Origin: Luteitalea sp.
Lineage (GTDB): Bacteria; Acidobacteriota; Vicinamibacteria; Vicinamibacterales; Vicinamibacteraceae
DNA: 64,000 bases
Assembly: GCA_009377495.1 (NCBI GenBank)
Contig: WHTZ01000003.1
Location: forward strand, 151,894 to 215,893
Reading direction: 5' to 3'
The stretch's first letter is position 1. Every line of letters starts with the position of its first letter. The translations under genes and the position numbers were made by a program. The notes under the pieces are model-generated. The model was not told the origin of the DNA and ran no database searches. It saw nothing but the letters and a program-made list of their open reading frames with translations. This document shows, piece after piece, positions 1 to 8,045 of the stretch.

Positions 1-1
1 G

Positions 2-820
2 GTCACCGACGGGTACTTCGAATCGCTTCGGATGCAGGTCCTGCGAGGCCGCACGTTTACGCCAGACGACGGTCCCGACGCCCCAGACGTCATGGTGATC
101 AATCGTCGTCTTGCGCGGATGCTCTTCCGCGACGACGATCCCATCGGCCGGCGCGTGGAAGCTGGCAATCCCGGCGGCGTGTTCGACATCGTCGGCGTCG
201 TGAGTGACGATCGGAACATCGGCATCGACACCGAGCCCACGCCAACCTGCTTCGTGTCGCTTCGACAGCGGCCGCGCTTCAGCGAACTGGCGGTGTTGGC
301 CCGCACGGATGGTGCCGCCGAGGCCGCACTCTCCAGTGTCCGCGGCGTCGTGCGCCAGCTCGATCCCGAGCTGCCGTTCTTTGAAACGCAGACGATGGAG
401 CAGGTGGTATCCGTGTCGCTGGCGACCCCTCGGTCGCTGGCGTGGCTGCTCTCCGGGTTCGCGCTGTCGGGACTGTTGCTCGCGGGCATTGGCGTGTTCG
501 GTGTGCTGAGCCACGCGGTCGGTCAGCGGACACAGGAAATTGGCGTGCGTGTGGCCATTGGTGCCAGCCCGGGACGCATCCTCACCATGGTGCTCGGCCA
601 AGGTCTCGCGCAGATAGGCGCTGGTCTCGTGATTGGCTTTGCGGGAGCCGCGGCACTTTCGCAGCTCCTTGCCGGTCTCCTGTTCGGTGTCAGATCGTTC
701 AGCACGGTGACGTATGTCGCGGTTGCCATGCTCCTTGCACTGATCAGCATGGCGGCCTGCCTCGCACCAGCGCGACGCGCGATGAGGATCGATCCGGCAA
801 CGGCCGTCCGGACCGAATAG
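2..820 (+). CDS. ADOP/MacB-like ABC transporter permease, C-terminal part (5' end outside window)
   Basis: The frame is open from base 2 and runs to TAG at 818-820, so only the C-terminal ~272 residues are present. The first part is a periplasmic MacB-PCD-like segment (DDDPIGRRVE, VGVVSDDRNIG). A C-terminal FtsX-type permease core follows: hydrophobic stretches around SLAWLLSGFALSGLLLAGIG, then the conserved QRTQEIGVRVAIGA block and a closing LAPARRAMRIDPATAVR. That ending is characteristic of ADOP (acidobacterial duplicated orphan permease) proteins, which span the inner membrane and resemble MacB efflux permeases without a fused ATPase. Substrate unknown. A PadR regulator follows 47 bp downstream; the usual order is PadR first. 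Confidence 0.9.
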   Translation, partial: VTDGYFESLRMQVLRGRTFTPDDGPDAPDVMVINRRLARMLFRDDDPIGRRVEAGNPGGVFDIVGVVSDDRNIGIDTEPTPTCFVSLRQRPRFSELAVLARTDGAAEAALSSVRGVVRQLDPELPFFETQTMEQVVSVSLATPRSLAWLLSGFALSGLLLAGIGVFGVLSHAVGQRTQEIGVRVAIGASPGRILTMVLGQGLAQIGAGLVIGFAGAAALSQLLAGLLFGVRSFSTVTYVAVAMLLALISMAACLAPARRAMRIDPATAVRTE

Positions 821-830
821 GCGACATTTT

Positions 831-855
831 CGCCGAAGCGCGAAGCGCGAAGGCG
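831..855. repeat. 25-bp dispersed repeat, copy 1
   Basis: These 25 bases (starting CGCCGAAGCGCGAAGCGCG) recur exactly, in reverse complement, at 44174-44198 inside a larger palindromic element. The copy lies between the permease stop and the PadR start, so it occupies the PadR leader. It contains the internal tandem GAAGCGC. It resembles a REP-like extragenic repeat; no coding role is seen. Confidence 0.7.
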
Positions 856-867
856 AATGGGGGTGCT

Positions 868-1197
868 GTGGCTCAGAGCTCGACTGATGTGATCCAAGGA
901 ACGCTCGACATGCTGATCTTGAAGACGTTGAGCCTCGAGCCCATGCACGGGTTCGGCGTCTCGCGGCGGATCGAGCAGGTGAGCCGGGGTGTGTTCAAGG
1001 TGAATCCGGGATCCCTGTTGCTGGCCTTTCGCCGCCTCGAGCGCGAAGGCGTGGTCGCCGGCGAATGGCGCGTGACCGAGAACAATCGCCGCGCGAAGTT
1101 TTATCGTCTGACCGGCCGGGGCCGCCGGAAGTTGGAGGGCGCGAATCGCGATTGGGAACGGCGTGTTGCGGCTATCGCGCGTTTAATGCAGGCGTGA
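868..1197 (+). CDS. PadR family transcriptional regulator
   Basis: A 109-residue winged-helix regulator with the PadR signature: GTLDMLILKTLSLEPMHGFG at the N terminus, a wing region with RAKFYRLTGRGRRKL, and a short C-terminal helix. GTG at 868 is preferred because it sits next to a GGGGG Shine-Dalgarno-like run and the protein then begins at the usual PadR distance from the QGTLD motif. The frame stays open far upstream, but that extension overlaps the permease gene and has no family similarity. Acidobacterial PadR genes are typically paired with ADOP permeases, so this protein probably controls the adjacent permease. One oddity is GSLLLAFRRLE where most members have GSLYPALHRLE, so the effector or dimer contact may differ. 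Confidence 0.88.
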   Translation: MAQSSTDVIQGTLDMLILKTLSLEPMHGFGVSRRIEQVSRGVFKVNPGSLLLAFRRLEREGVVAGEWRVTENNRRAKFYRLTGRGRRKLEGANRDWERRVAAIARLMQA

Positions 1198-1205
1198 GCG
1201 GACTG

Positions 1206-1295
1206 CAGGAGCGTCTCACCAAGTCGGTCTCGCACCCGCCCGGCGAACTCCGCGACCGCGGCCGCATCACGGGGCGTTAGGCCGCTCATAGTCAT
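1206..1295 (-). pseudogene. Possible 5' remnant of a nucleotidyltransferase (MNT-like) gene
   Basis: Read from ATG at 1295, the first ~25 residues (LTPRDAAAVAEFAGRVRDRL) resemble the N-terminal helix of small minimal-nucleotidyltransferase proteins, which normally continue into a G-S-x-A-R-G active site. No such motif follows; the frame runs antisense into the PadR gene. This looks like a truncated head left by rearrangement. The rest of the gap, 1296-1553, shows no convincing gene: the plus-strand ORF at 1304-1582 has no recognisable domain and overlaps the next gene's start. Confidence 0.35.
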
Positions 1296-1553
1296 GACTG
1301 CTCATGATAGCGCAACCGCCGCGCGTCATGCCCCGCCAGAACGCGTGGAGCGGCTCATTCCGCTGTAGGCGCGCAGCCAGGCTACACTCGAGACCTCGCC
1401 ATGCCCGCATCCACGTCTACTTGCTGACCCGGGAGGAATTCGAGGCGTGGCACCATCGGATAAGGACGGGACCATCACCGTGCGGAGCGCCCTTTTTCTT
1501 TCGCAGCCTGTCGCGTAGGTATGGTCGCCTCTGGCGAGCAATGAGGAGGTCCG

Positions 1554-2243
1554 GTGAGCTACTTTCGTCGATGGTGGTCTGAACGCTTTGGTGCTGCCGA
1601 AGAGTCCAAGGAACCCTCGCACCAGGCCGACGAGGCGGAAGCGCAACCATCGGTACCGGGCATCCGCATCGAGGTCAGCGGCGACAGCGCAATGGCCACT
1701 GTTGACCTGGACGAATTCGGACCCGAAGCGCAGCCGTTGATCATGGAGGAAATGGTCCAGCAGTCCGGACTACCGATTTTCAAAGGCACCGTCGAGCACG
1801 GTTATGCGATGCGTGCGGTGGATTCCCACCTACGGTGCCCGCGCTGCGAGGCGGAGACACGGCAGCAGATAGCGCATTTTATCTACGCCACTGACATCGC
1901 CCCGCGCGTCATGTTGGCCCCGGCTGGTTACTTCTGCACCGCCTGCCCAACCGTCATCGTCGACGAGAATCTCATTGCGGTCGGGTTGAAAGAGGGCTAT
2001 AACTTTCGCGCCGTGGTCGGCGTGGATTACGCTGGAGAAAGGGAGCCCGACTTGTTCAGGACGTGGAATGGTCATGAGCCCATGTACATCCTCGACGAAG
2101 AGGGCCAGGTGATGGATTTGGTAACAGGCGACCAACGCCATTCCAAGGGTCGCGCGCATCGGAGGCTCGCAGGTCGGCACTCGACCGTCAGCAAACGGCG
2201 TCGAAAGATGGCCCAACAGTCTCGCCAACGTAATAGGCGATGA
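1554..2243 (+). CDS. Zinc-ribbon-like protein with basic C-terminal tail, function unknown
   Basis: The 229-residue protein starts at GTG 1554, directed by a strong GAGGAGG site six bases upstream. It is acidic in the first half. A central CPRC pair (LRCPRCEAE) and a later FCTAC pair about 40 residues on could bind one zinc ion. The last ~30 residues are very rich in Arg and Lys (SKRRRKMAQQSRQRNRR), as in nucleic-acid- or ribosome-binding tails. No catalytic motif or signal peptide is visible and I do not recognise the family. The next gene starts 12 bp downstream, so the two may be co-transcribed. Confidence 0.75.
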   Translation: MSYFRRWWSERFGAAEESKEPSHQADEAEAQPSVPGIRIEVSGDSAMATVDLDEFGPEAQPLIMEEMVQQSGLPIFKGTVEHGYAMRAVDSHLRCPRCEAETRQQIAHFIYATDIAPRVMLAPAGYFCTACPTVIVDENLIAVGLKEGYNFRAVVGVDYAGEREPDLFRTWNGHEPMYILDEEGQVMDLVTGDQRHSKGRAHRRLAGRHSTVSKRRRKMAQQSRQRNRR

Positions 2244-2255
2244 GCGAGGAGCACT

Positions 2256-2543
2256 ATGACCACCGAGATCCGCCAGACCAGCGTCACTGCCGTCATCAGT
2301 TTGGTGTTCGGCATTGCCTGCTGGGTCCTGCTGCCGCTCGTCGGCGCGATCGTCGCGGTCGTGACTGGTCACGTCGCGCGCAGCGAGATCCGACGCGCGC
2401 CCGACCGCCTCGAAGGCGACGGTCTCGCCCTGGCCGGGCTCATCCTCGGCTGGGGACACCTGGTCCTGGCCGTCGCTGTGCTCCTGTTCGTGTTCCTCTT
2501 CCTCGGTGGCATCGCCTTCTTCACCGCGCTCGTCCACCACTGA
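2256..2543 (+). CDS. DUF4190-like small membrane protein
   Basis: A 95-residue protein with two long hydrophobic segments (about residues 9-35 and 58-90) joined by a loop that reads [20 protein letters not shown]. This layout of TM, GHxARxEIRR, GxGLAxAGLILGW, TM is the signature of DUF4190 proteins, which sit in the cytoplasmic membrane with no assigned activity. A GAGGAG site lies five bases before ATG 2256. It follows the zinc-ribbon-like gene by 12 bp and probably shares its transcript. Confidence 0.85.
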   Translation: MTTEIRQTSVTAVISLVFGIACWVLLPLVGAIVAVVTGHVARSEIRRAPDRLEGDGLALAGLILGWGHLVLAVAVLLFVFLFLGGIAFFTALVHH

Positions 2544-2611
2544 ACGGCGGTCCGCGGCCAGCGGCACGGAAGATCCGCTCGGGCCCCTCGACGTCGCCGG
2601 TCGTTGGCGGC

Positions 2612-3556
2612 ATGATCAGCACCATGCGTCAGAGTTACCCCGTGCTCGCCGTGGGGCTGTGTGCGGCCGTCCTTGGTGTCTCCGCCTGTAGGCCTGCCCC
2701 GGAGGAGGCGATCGAGCCGCAGGAGGTGATCGATCGGGCGCTGCGCCTGGATCTAGACGGCCAGCACGACGAAGCCGTTGCGCTGTATCGGAAGGTTCTC
2801 GAGCGCACGCCGGAGTCCTTCGATGCGCACTACGGCATCGCGCGTGCCCTGGACCTGTCGGGTCGGTACGACGAGGCGCGTCGGCACTTCGCGCGGGCGA
2901 TCGCGCTGGCGTCGGACGGTGCCAAGGACCAGGCGCTGCGCATGATGGGGGTGTCTCGCACGTTCGTCCGTGACGCAACAGGCGCCGCGACCTATTTTCG
3001 GCAGGTCTTCGATCGTCGCGTGGCGGCCGGCGATGTTGGCGGCGCTGCGGAGGTGGCGAACGAGCTCGGTCGCGTCTATCTCGAGCTTGGCAACCCGGCC
3101 CGCGCATACCAGTGGTATCGAACCGGATACGAGATGGCTGCGCGTGAGCCCGACCGGCCGGCTGCATTGATCGAACTGGTGGAGTTGCGCTGGGCGCACG
3201 CGCAGGCGCGTATCGCGGTCCGTCGAGGAGACGCGTCAGAGGCGCAGCAACAAGCGGCAGTCGTCAAGGCCTTGCTCGACAAGGGCAGTAACCCGGACCA
3301 GCGGATCCACTATCCGTATCTGCGTGGGTATATCAACTTTCATTTGCAGGATTATGAGGGCGCGATCGCCGAGCTCCAGCAGGCGGATCAGGAGGATCCG
3401 TTCATCCTGCTGCTGCTCGCCCAGGCGTTCGAGCACTCGGGGAAGACCGATCGCGCCCGCGACTACTACCGCCGCGTGCTCGCGTCGAGCTCCCACGCCG
3501 TGACGAATGCGCTTGCGCGCCCGGTGGCGCGTCAGAAGCTCGGGCAGGACGACTGA
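2612..3556 (+). CDS. TPR-repeat lipoprotein
   Basis: About 314 residues. The N terminus is a type II signal peptide with lipobox GVSAC, so the mature protein should be anchored at Cys26. It is followed by tetratricopeptide repeats (YRKVLERTPESFDAHYGIAR, ALDLSGRYDEARRHFARAI and further copies towards the C terminus, ending DRARDYYRRVLASS). Such lipoproteins act as protein-protein scaffolds in the periplasm; no partner can be named. Start ATG 2612 follows GGCGG; ATG 2624 is an alternative that keeps the signal peptide. The frame extends upstream to 2240 but overlaps the DUF4190 gene and is not coding-like there. Confidence 0.82.
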   Translation: MISTMRQSYPVLAVGLCAAVLGVSACRPAPEEAIEPQEVIDRALRLDLDGQHDEAVALYRKVLERTPESFDAHYGIARALDLSGRYDEARRHFARAIALASDGAKDQALRMMGVSRTFVRDATGAATYFRQVFDRRVAAGDVGGAAEVANELGRVYLELGNPARAYQWYRTGYEMAAREPDRPAALIELVELRWAHAQARIAVRRGDASEAQQQAAVVKALLDKGSNPDQRIHYPYLRGYINFHLQDYEGAIAELQQADQEDPFILLLLAQAFEHSGKTDRARDYYRRVLASSSHAVTNALARPVARQKLGQDD

Positions 3557-3563
3557 ACAGGTT

Positions 3564-4035
3564 CTAGCGCCAGTGCCTCAGGAGCACGACGAACGTGAGA
3601 TAGTGCGTCACGAGCAAGGCAGGTACCCAGAACGCGGGAATCCAGTACGCCGGCCCCATGTAGCGTTCTGCTTCGAAGATCGTGGCGAGCGTGATGGCTG
3701 CCGCGAGATCTACCGTGCCCTCGATGTTGAACACCCACACGAGAGTCTTGGCGCTTCTACGATTTGCGGCCACCGCAGGAATGGCCACCAGCGCGAACAC
3801 CGCCGCAAGCAGGTCCCCGAGAGCGGCGGGATAGGTGAATTGCTGCGGAATGCCCAGGTAGGTCGCTCCAGGCGTGAGAAACATCAGTCCCAAGTGGCGG
3901 AAGCCGTGTAGCAGCAAAAATCGGCAGCAGCACGGCGCGCGGCCCGAGCGCATCGAGCCTCGGCACGACGTACAGTCTTGCAGCGATCCAGAAGACCAGT
4001 GTGCTGAGCAGCAGATTGACGGTCAAGATGTTCAT
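3564..4035 (-). pseudogene. Small integral membrane protein disrupted by a +1 frameshift
   Basis: The gene starts at ATG 4035 (MNILTVNLLLSTLVFWIAAR) and encodes one membrane helix and a cytoplasmic turn (DALGPRAVLLPI). It then shifts frame. The homologous continuation LLLHGFRHLGLMFLTPG with three more helices lies in the next frame and ends at 3564. Removing one base from the A5 run at 3916-3920 joins both halves into one ~157-residue four-helix protein. This is either a sequencing or assembly indel in a homopolymer or a genuine recent pseudogene. Function unknown. Confidence 0.7.
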
Positions 4036-4207
4036 TGCAGTTTCGCCCCCTGTTTCGCCGAGCTCCAGAAGTCGCACGCCTGGCGATCCCTGGTAGGCTT
4101 CATGGCATTCTGACGCGGCGCTCACAGCATTCTGACGATCCTCTTGCAGCCACGCCACCGCAGGCCTCCCAGGGCGCCGTACGATGGCCCAACACTGGGA
4201 GGCGACA

Positions 4208-5341
4208 ATGCGCAGACATCTCGTGTGGCTTGGCTCCTTGGCGCTCGCGACCGCCCTACTCGTGGCCGTCGACGGCGCTTGTGCCCAGCCAGCCACGCCA
4301 AGCCAACAACCAACGGATGGACAACCTGCGCAGGCGTTCGAGGCGTTGACAACGACCGGCGAACGCGTGTCATTGGCCACGCTGCGCGGCAAGGCGGTAC
4401 TGCTCAACTTTTGGTCGCCTACGTGACCGATCTGTGTGGGGGAGTTGCCCCTGCTCAAACGGATTCGTACCGACTTTGAAGACGAAGGCCTCGTCCTCGT
4501 CAACGTCTCCGTCGATCGCAACTGCGATCGGACGCGCAAGATGATTGCCGACCGCAGCCTTGACTGGCCTCAGGTGTGTGACGGCGGCGGTTTCGAGGGT
4601 GAGCTCGCGCGCGCCTTCAGCGTGGACGGCACGCCCACCCAATACGTCCTCAACCGCGAGGGGCGCATCGTCAGCAAGGTGACCGCCCGGCTGCTGCGCA
4701 CGGCTGTCGCCACGGCCTTGGCCGGCGCGTCCGGCAGCCGTGTTCCGAGCGACGTGCTCCGCGAGGAGTCTCGACGCGACCGCTGGCAGCGGCCCGACGA
4801 CGTCCTCACCGCGCTCGGCGCGAAGGAGGGCGCAGCCATCGCGGACATCGGTGCGGGCCGTGGGTATTTCACCGCGCGCATCGCCGACGCGGTAGGGTCG
4901 GCCGGACGCGTCTACGCCGTCGAAATCGATCCACGGGAGATCGAGCGGCTGACCGCGCGGGCCACAGCCGAGCGGCGCCCGAATGTCAGCGTGATCGCGG
5001 GCAAGCCGGATGACCCGCGCCTTCCGGAGGGTGCGCTCGACGCCGTCCTCATCGTGAACGCATATCACGAGATTGAGCACTACACCGCGATGCTCGAGCA
5101 TCTCCACCGGTCGCTCAAACCCGGAGGCCGGCTGGTGATCGAGGAGCACGTGGCAGACTCGCGGCGCGCCGCCGCGCGCGAGGAGCAGGTGCGAAGCCAC
5201 GAGATTGCCCCGGCCCTCGTCGAGCGCGAGCTGCGCGCGGCCGGATTCGATCAGATCGAGCGGCGCGAGCCCTTTACCCGCAACGAGGAGGGCGACGCGC
5301 GCTGGCTGATCGTCGCGCGCCGGCCCGCGGAAGCCAAATGA
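4208..5341 (+). CDS. Predicted selenoprotein: TlpA/thioredoxin-like domain (U-P-I-C) fused to a SAM-dependent methyltransferase
   Basis: The reading frame from ATG 4208 is open to 5341 except for one TGA at 4424-4426. It begins with a signal peptide (RRHLVWLGSLALATALLVAV, cleaved near AQP). A TlpA/AhpC-type fold follows: FEALTTTGERVSL, LRGKAVLLNFWSPT, then U73-P-I-C76, GELPLLKRI and the cis-Pro motif GTPT at about residues 141-144. TGA stands exactly at the first cysteine of the usual W-C-x-x-C. From about residue 180 the protein becomes a class I methyltransferase with SAM-binding ADIGAGRG (about 212-219) and an acidic motif II (VEID). A GGGAGG site lies five bases before ATG 4208. The UGA is followed by a SECIS-like hairpin. 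Read with Sec, the product is 377 residues. The role is probably exported thiol redox chemistry coupled to methyl transfer; an exported methyltransferase would need SAM outside the cytoplasm, which is puzzling. The alternative is a recent Cys-to-stop mutation. Confidence 0.82.
4434..4454 (+). promoter_or_regulatory. Candidate bacterial SECIS hairpin downstream of UGA 4424
   Basis: After the UGA, GUG (4434-4436) pairs with UGC (4452-4454), U4437 is bulged, GGGG (4438-4441) pairs with CCCC (4448-4451), and the apical loop is GAGUUG (4442-4447). The loop begins 16 bases after the UGA. A bulged U in the stem and a GU in the loop are the features SelB recognises in the E. coli fdhF SECIS, at nearly the same distance. 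Seen by eye; no folding energy was calculated. Confidence 0.6.
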
Positions 5342-5383
5342 AACGTATAGCAGGTTGCGGTGAGTCAGCGTGAGGAGGATCAC

Positions 5384-7963
5384 ATGCGGCGTTCCATCGT
5401 TGTCGTGCTCGTGGCGTGTCTCGTGCCGGTTTTGGTGAGTGGCCAATCCCGGCGGCCCTTGACACCAGACGACCTCTTCGAGCTCGAAGCGCTGGGTGAT
5501 GTCGCGATCTCGCCCGACGGCGAGTGGCTGGCCTACGTGTTGAAGCGACGGAAAGCGGAGGCGCGGCATCACAAGCTCGATTTTCTCGACGGCAACGATC
5601 GTGGAGACGTGTGGTTGGTGTCGACGCGGAACGGCTCGCCTCGCAACCTGACCGACGGCGCCGTGGACGGCAGCGGTTACTGGGCACCCGTGTGGTCGCC
5701 CGATGGGCAGCGCCTGGCGATGCTGTCGACCAAGGGCAACAACGTGTTCCTCTGGGTGTGGGAACGTGCCAGCGGTCGACTGTCGCAAATGACCGACCGA
5801 GCGGTCGATGGGGCGTCGTGCGAATGGACGTCGAATCACGAGATCGTCTGTCCCGTCCTGCCGGCCGGCGAGAAGCCCACGCGCATGACCGTGGAGGTTC
5901 AAGCGGCCGAAACGGCCATGACAGAGTGGCCCAAGGCCTGGGCAGGACGGGAAGCCACGGCGAGCGTCATCGAGAGCGGCGTGCCGGCGAGCTTCGACAA
6001 GCGACCACAGGGGGATCTCCTCGTCATCGACTGTTTGGACCCGCCGCTCGACCCGGATACGGTTGCGTCGAGCTCGCTGGTGACGGGCTTCTTCCGCGAG
6101 CTGCAGGTGTCACCTGATCGTGCGCACGTGGCCTTCCTGAAACAGGTTGACATCATCCAGCCCGATCCGGCGCGATTGCTGACGCATGCCATCGAGGGCC
6201 GGTACCAGGTCGGCGTCGTGTCGGTCGAGACCGACACCTTGCATCCTGGTCTAGACCGGGTGGCGCGCGCCTATCCGGGCTCCTTTCGCTGGTCTCCCGA
6301 TGCATCGGCGCTCGCGATCGTAGGCCACGAGGACCGATCACCCGATGCGCCTGCAGCCGTCTTCCGCTACCGCATCGCCAGCGAGTCGCTCGAGCGGTTG
6401 ACGGGCAATGATCTCGAAGTGGTCGCCCCGTCCGGGTACATGGGGCCCTCGGCCACGCTCCAGTGGACAGCAACGAACCACCTGCTGGTGTTCGCGAAGC
6501 CGAAGGAGCAGACCAGCTCGGGGTCTGGCGAGGCGACCGACGCGTCTCTCGAGCCAACGTCGCGGTCGGAGAAGGATTCGACGAAGTCGCGACGCGATTG
6601 GTACCTTGTGGAAAGCCCCGGGCGTCAGCGCAACCTCACGTCCGAGGTGAAGACACCGCCGACCGAGCTTCTGGCCGAAGCTGGTGGCCGGACGTTCGTG
6701 GGTCTGGCCGAAGGCGACATCTTGCGGATCCGCGCGAGCGTGGGGCCTGTCACGAATCTGACCGATCAGTTCGAGCCCAAGATCTCCGCGATCGTCTGGC
6801 CCAGCGGATCGGGGGCGGCCTCGCGCGAGGTCTCGCAGCTCATCGTCTTGGCGCGACGCGACCCAGACAAGAATGACAAGAAGGGTGATGCCGGTCGCAC
6901 GTCCGCGCCGTTGGAGCCGGACACGCTGTATCGGCTGGATCTGCGATCGAATCGGATCACGGCCATGAAGGTTCCTTCCCCCGAAGCGACGTTGGCCGGC
7001 TTCGACCCAGACCATGACGTCGCGGCGATGACCGCCGTTGATCGCACGGGCACGTATTTGTGGACATCGCGTGCCTCGCTGACCGAGACCACGCCCATCG
7101 TGGAGACCAACGTGCGCCTGCGTGAGGTCGCTGAAGGGGAGGTCAGGCAGATTGCCTATCGCAGCCTCGATGGACAGGATCTGAAAGCCTGGATTCTGCT
7201 CCCGCCTGGCTACACGGACACCGAGCGCTATCCGCTCGTGACCTGGGTGTATGCCGGATCGATGGCCGGAGACAAGCCGAGCTCCCTCGCGCGCATCAAC
7301 AATGGCTTGGGCCTCAACCTGCAGTTGCTCGCCGCGCACGGCTACGCGGTCCTGTTGCCCAGCATGCCGCTCGAGCCCGAAGGCTCGCCTTCCGATCCGT
7401 ACATGGAGCTCACAAAGGGCGTGCTACCCGCGGTGGACAAGGCGATCGAGCTGGGCATCGCGGATCCGGACAAGCTCGGCGTCATGGGGCAAAGCTTTGG
7501 TGGGTTCAGCACCTACGGTCTGATCACACAGACCCGCCGCTTCAAGGCTGCCGTGTCCCTGGCGGGTCTCTCGGACCTCGCGGCGCTCTACGGGCAGTTC
7601 GATGTACGCTTTCGGTACGAGCAGTATCCGCACGAGCCGTTGTTTCGCATGTCGCTCGCCGAATCCGGGCAGACGCGCATGGGCAACCCCCCGTGGAAGG
7701 ATCTCGGCCGCTATGTTCGCAATAGCCCGCTCACCTACGTCGATCGCGTGACGACGCCGTTGATGATTATTCAAGGCGATATGGACTACGTCGCGATCCA
7801 GCAGGGCGAGCAGATCTTCACCGCGCTGTATCGCCAGAACAAGCGCGGGACCTTTGTCCGCTACTGGGGTGAGGGCCACGTCGTCGAATCTCCGGCGAAT
7901 ATCCGCGACATGTGGCAGCGGATCTACGCGTGGTTCGATCAGTTCTTTGTGAACGACGAGTAG
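5384..7963 (+). CDS. Exported S9-family (prolyl oligopeptidase/DPP-like) serine peptidase
   Basis: An 859-residue protein with a signal peptide (RRSIVVVLVACLVPVLVSGQ). A beta-propeller with repeated VWSPDGQRLA and FRWSPDASAL blades occupies about residues 30-600, followed by an alpha/beta-hydrolase domain. The nucleophile is in GQSFGGFS (Ser704), the acid is in QGDMDYV (about Asp801) and the histidine in GEGHVV (His832), so the S9 triad is complete. Likely a periplasmic exopeptidase for oligopeptides. ATG 5384 is chosen because GAGGAGG stands six bases upstream and the signal peptide then starts at Met1. The propeller insert around residues 370-395 is rich in Ser, Glu and Lys and probably disordered. 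It lies 42 bp after the selenoprotein gene and may be in the same transcript. Confidence 0.92.
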   Translation: MRRSIVVVLVACLVPVLVSGQSRRPLTPDDLFELEALGDVAISPDGEWLAYVLKRRKAEARHHKLDFLDGNDRGDVWLVSTRNGSPRNLTDGAVDGSGYWAPVWSPDGQRLAMLSTKGNNVFLWVWERASGRLSQMTDRAVDGASCEWTSNHEIVCPVLPAGEKPTRMTVEVQAAETAMTEWPKAWAGREATASVIESGVPASFDKRPQGDLLVIDCLDPPLDPDTVASSSLVTGFFRELQVSPDRAHVAFLKQVDIIQPDPARLLTHAIEGRYQVGVVSVETDTLHPGLDRVARAYPGSFRWSPDASALAIVGHEDRSPDAPAAVFRYRIASESLERLTGNDLEVVAPSGYMGPSATLQWTATNHLLVFAKPKEQTSSGSGEATDASLEPTSRSEKDSTKSRRDWYLVESPGRQRNLTSEVKTPPTELLAEAGGRTFVGLAEGDILRIRASVGPVTNLTDQFEPKISAIVWPSGSGAASREVSQLIVLARRDPDKNDKKGDAGRTSAPLEPDTLYRLDLRSNRITAMKVPSPEATLAGFDPDHDVAAMTAVDRTGTYLWTSRASLTETTPIVETNVRLREVAEGEVRQIAYRSLDGQDLKAWILLPPGYTDTERYPLVTWVYAGSMAGDKPSSLARINNGLGLNLQLLAAHGYAVLLPSMPLEPEGSPSDPYMELTKGVLPAVDKAIELGIADPDKLGVMGQSFGGFSTYGLITQTRRFKAAVSLAGLSDLAALYGQFDVRFRYEQYPHEPLFRMSLAESGQTRMGNPPWKDLGRYVRNSPLTYVDRVTTPLMIIQGDMDYVAIQQGEQIFTALYRQNKRGTFVRYWGEGHVVESPANIRDMWQRIYAWFDQFFVNDE

Positions 7964-8045
7964 AGACCTCCGTGGACCATAGTGTCATGTAGACCACACG
8001 ATCCCGGCAGGTAAGGGCCACCGTTTCCCGAGAAGGGGCATCGCT

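Noticed and set aside
1304..1582. 92-codon plus-strand ORF in the gap before the zinc-ribbon-like gene
   Set aside because: No ribosome site or domain, and it overlaps a start that has a strong Shine-Dalgarno sequence.
6338..7339. 333-codon minus-strand ORF inside the S9 peptidase gene
   Set aside because: Entirely antisense to a clear peptidase with all catalytic motifs; composition is the Arg/Ala-rich pattern of GC-rich shadow frames.
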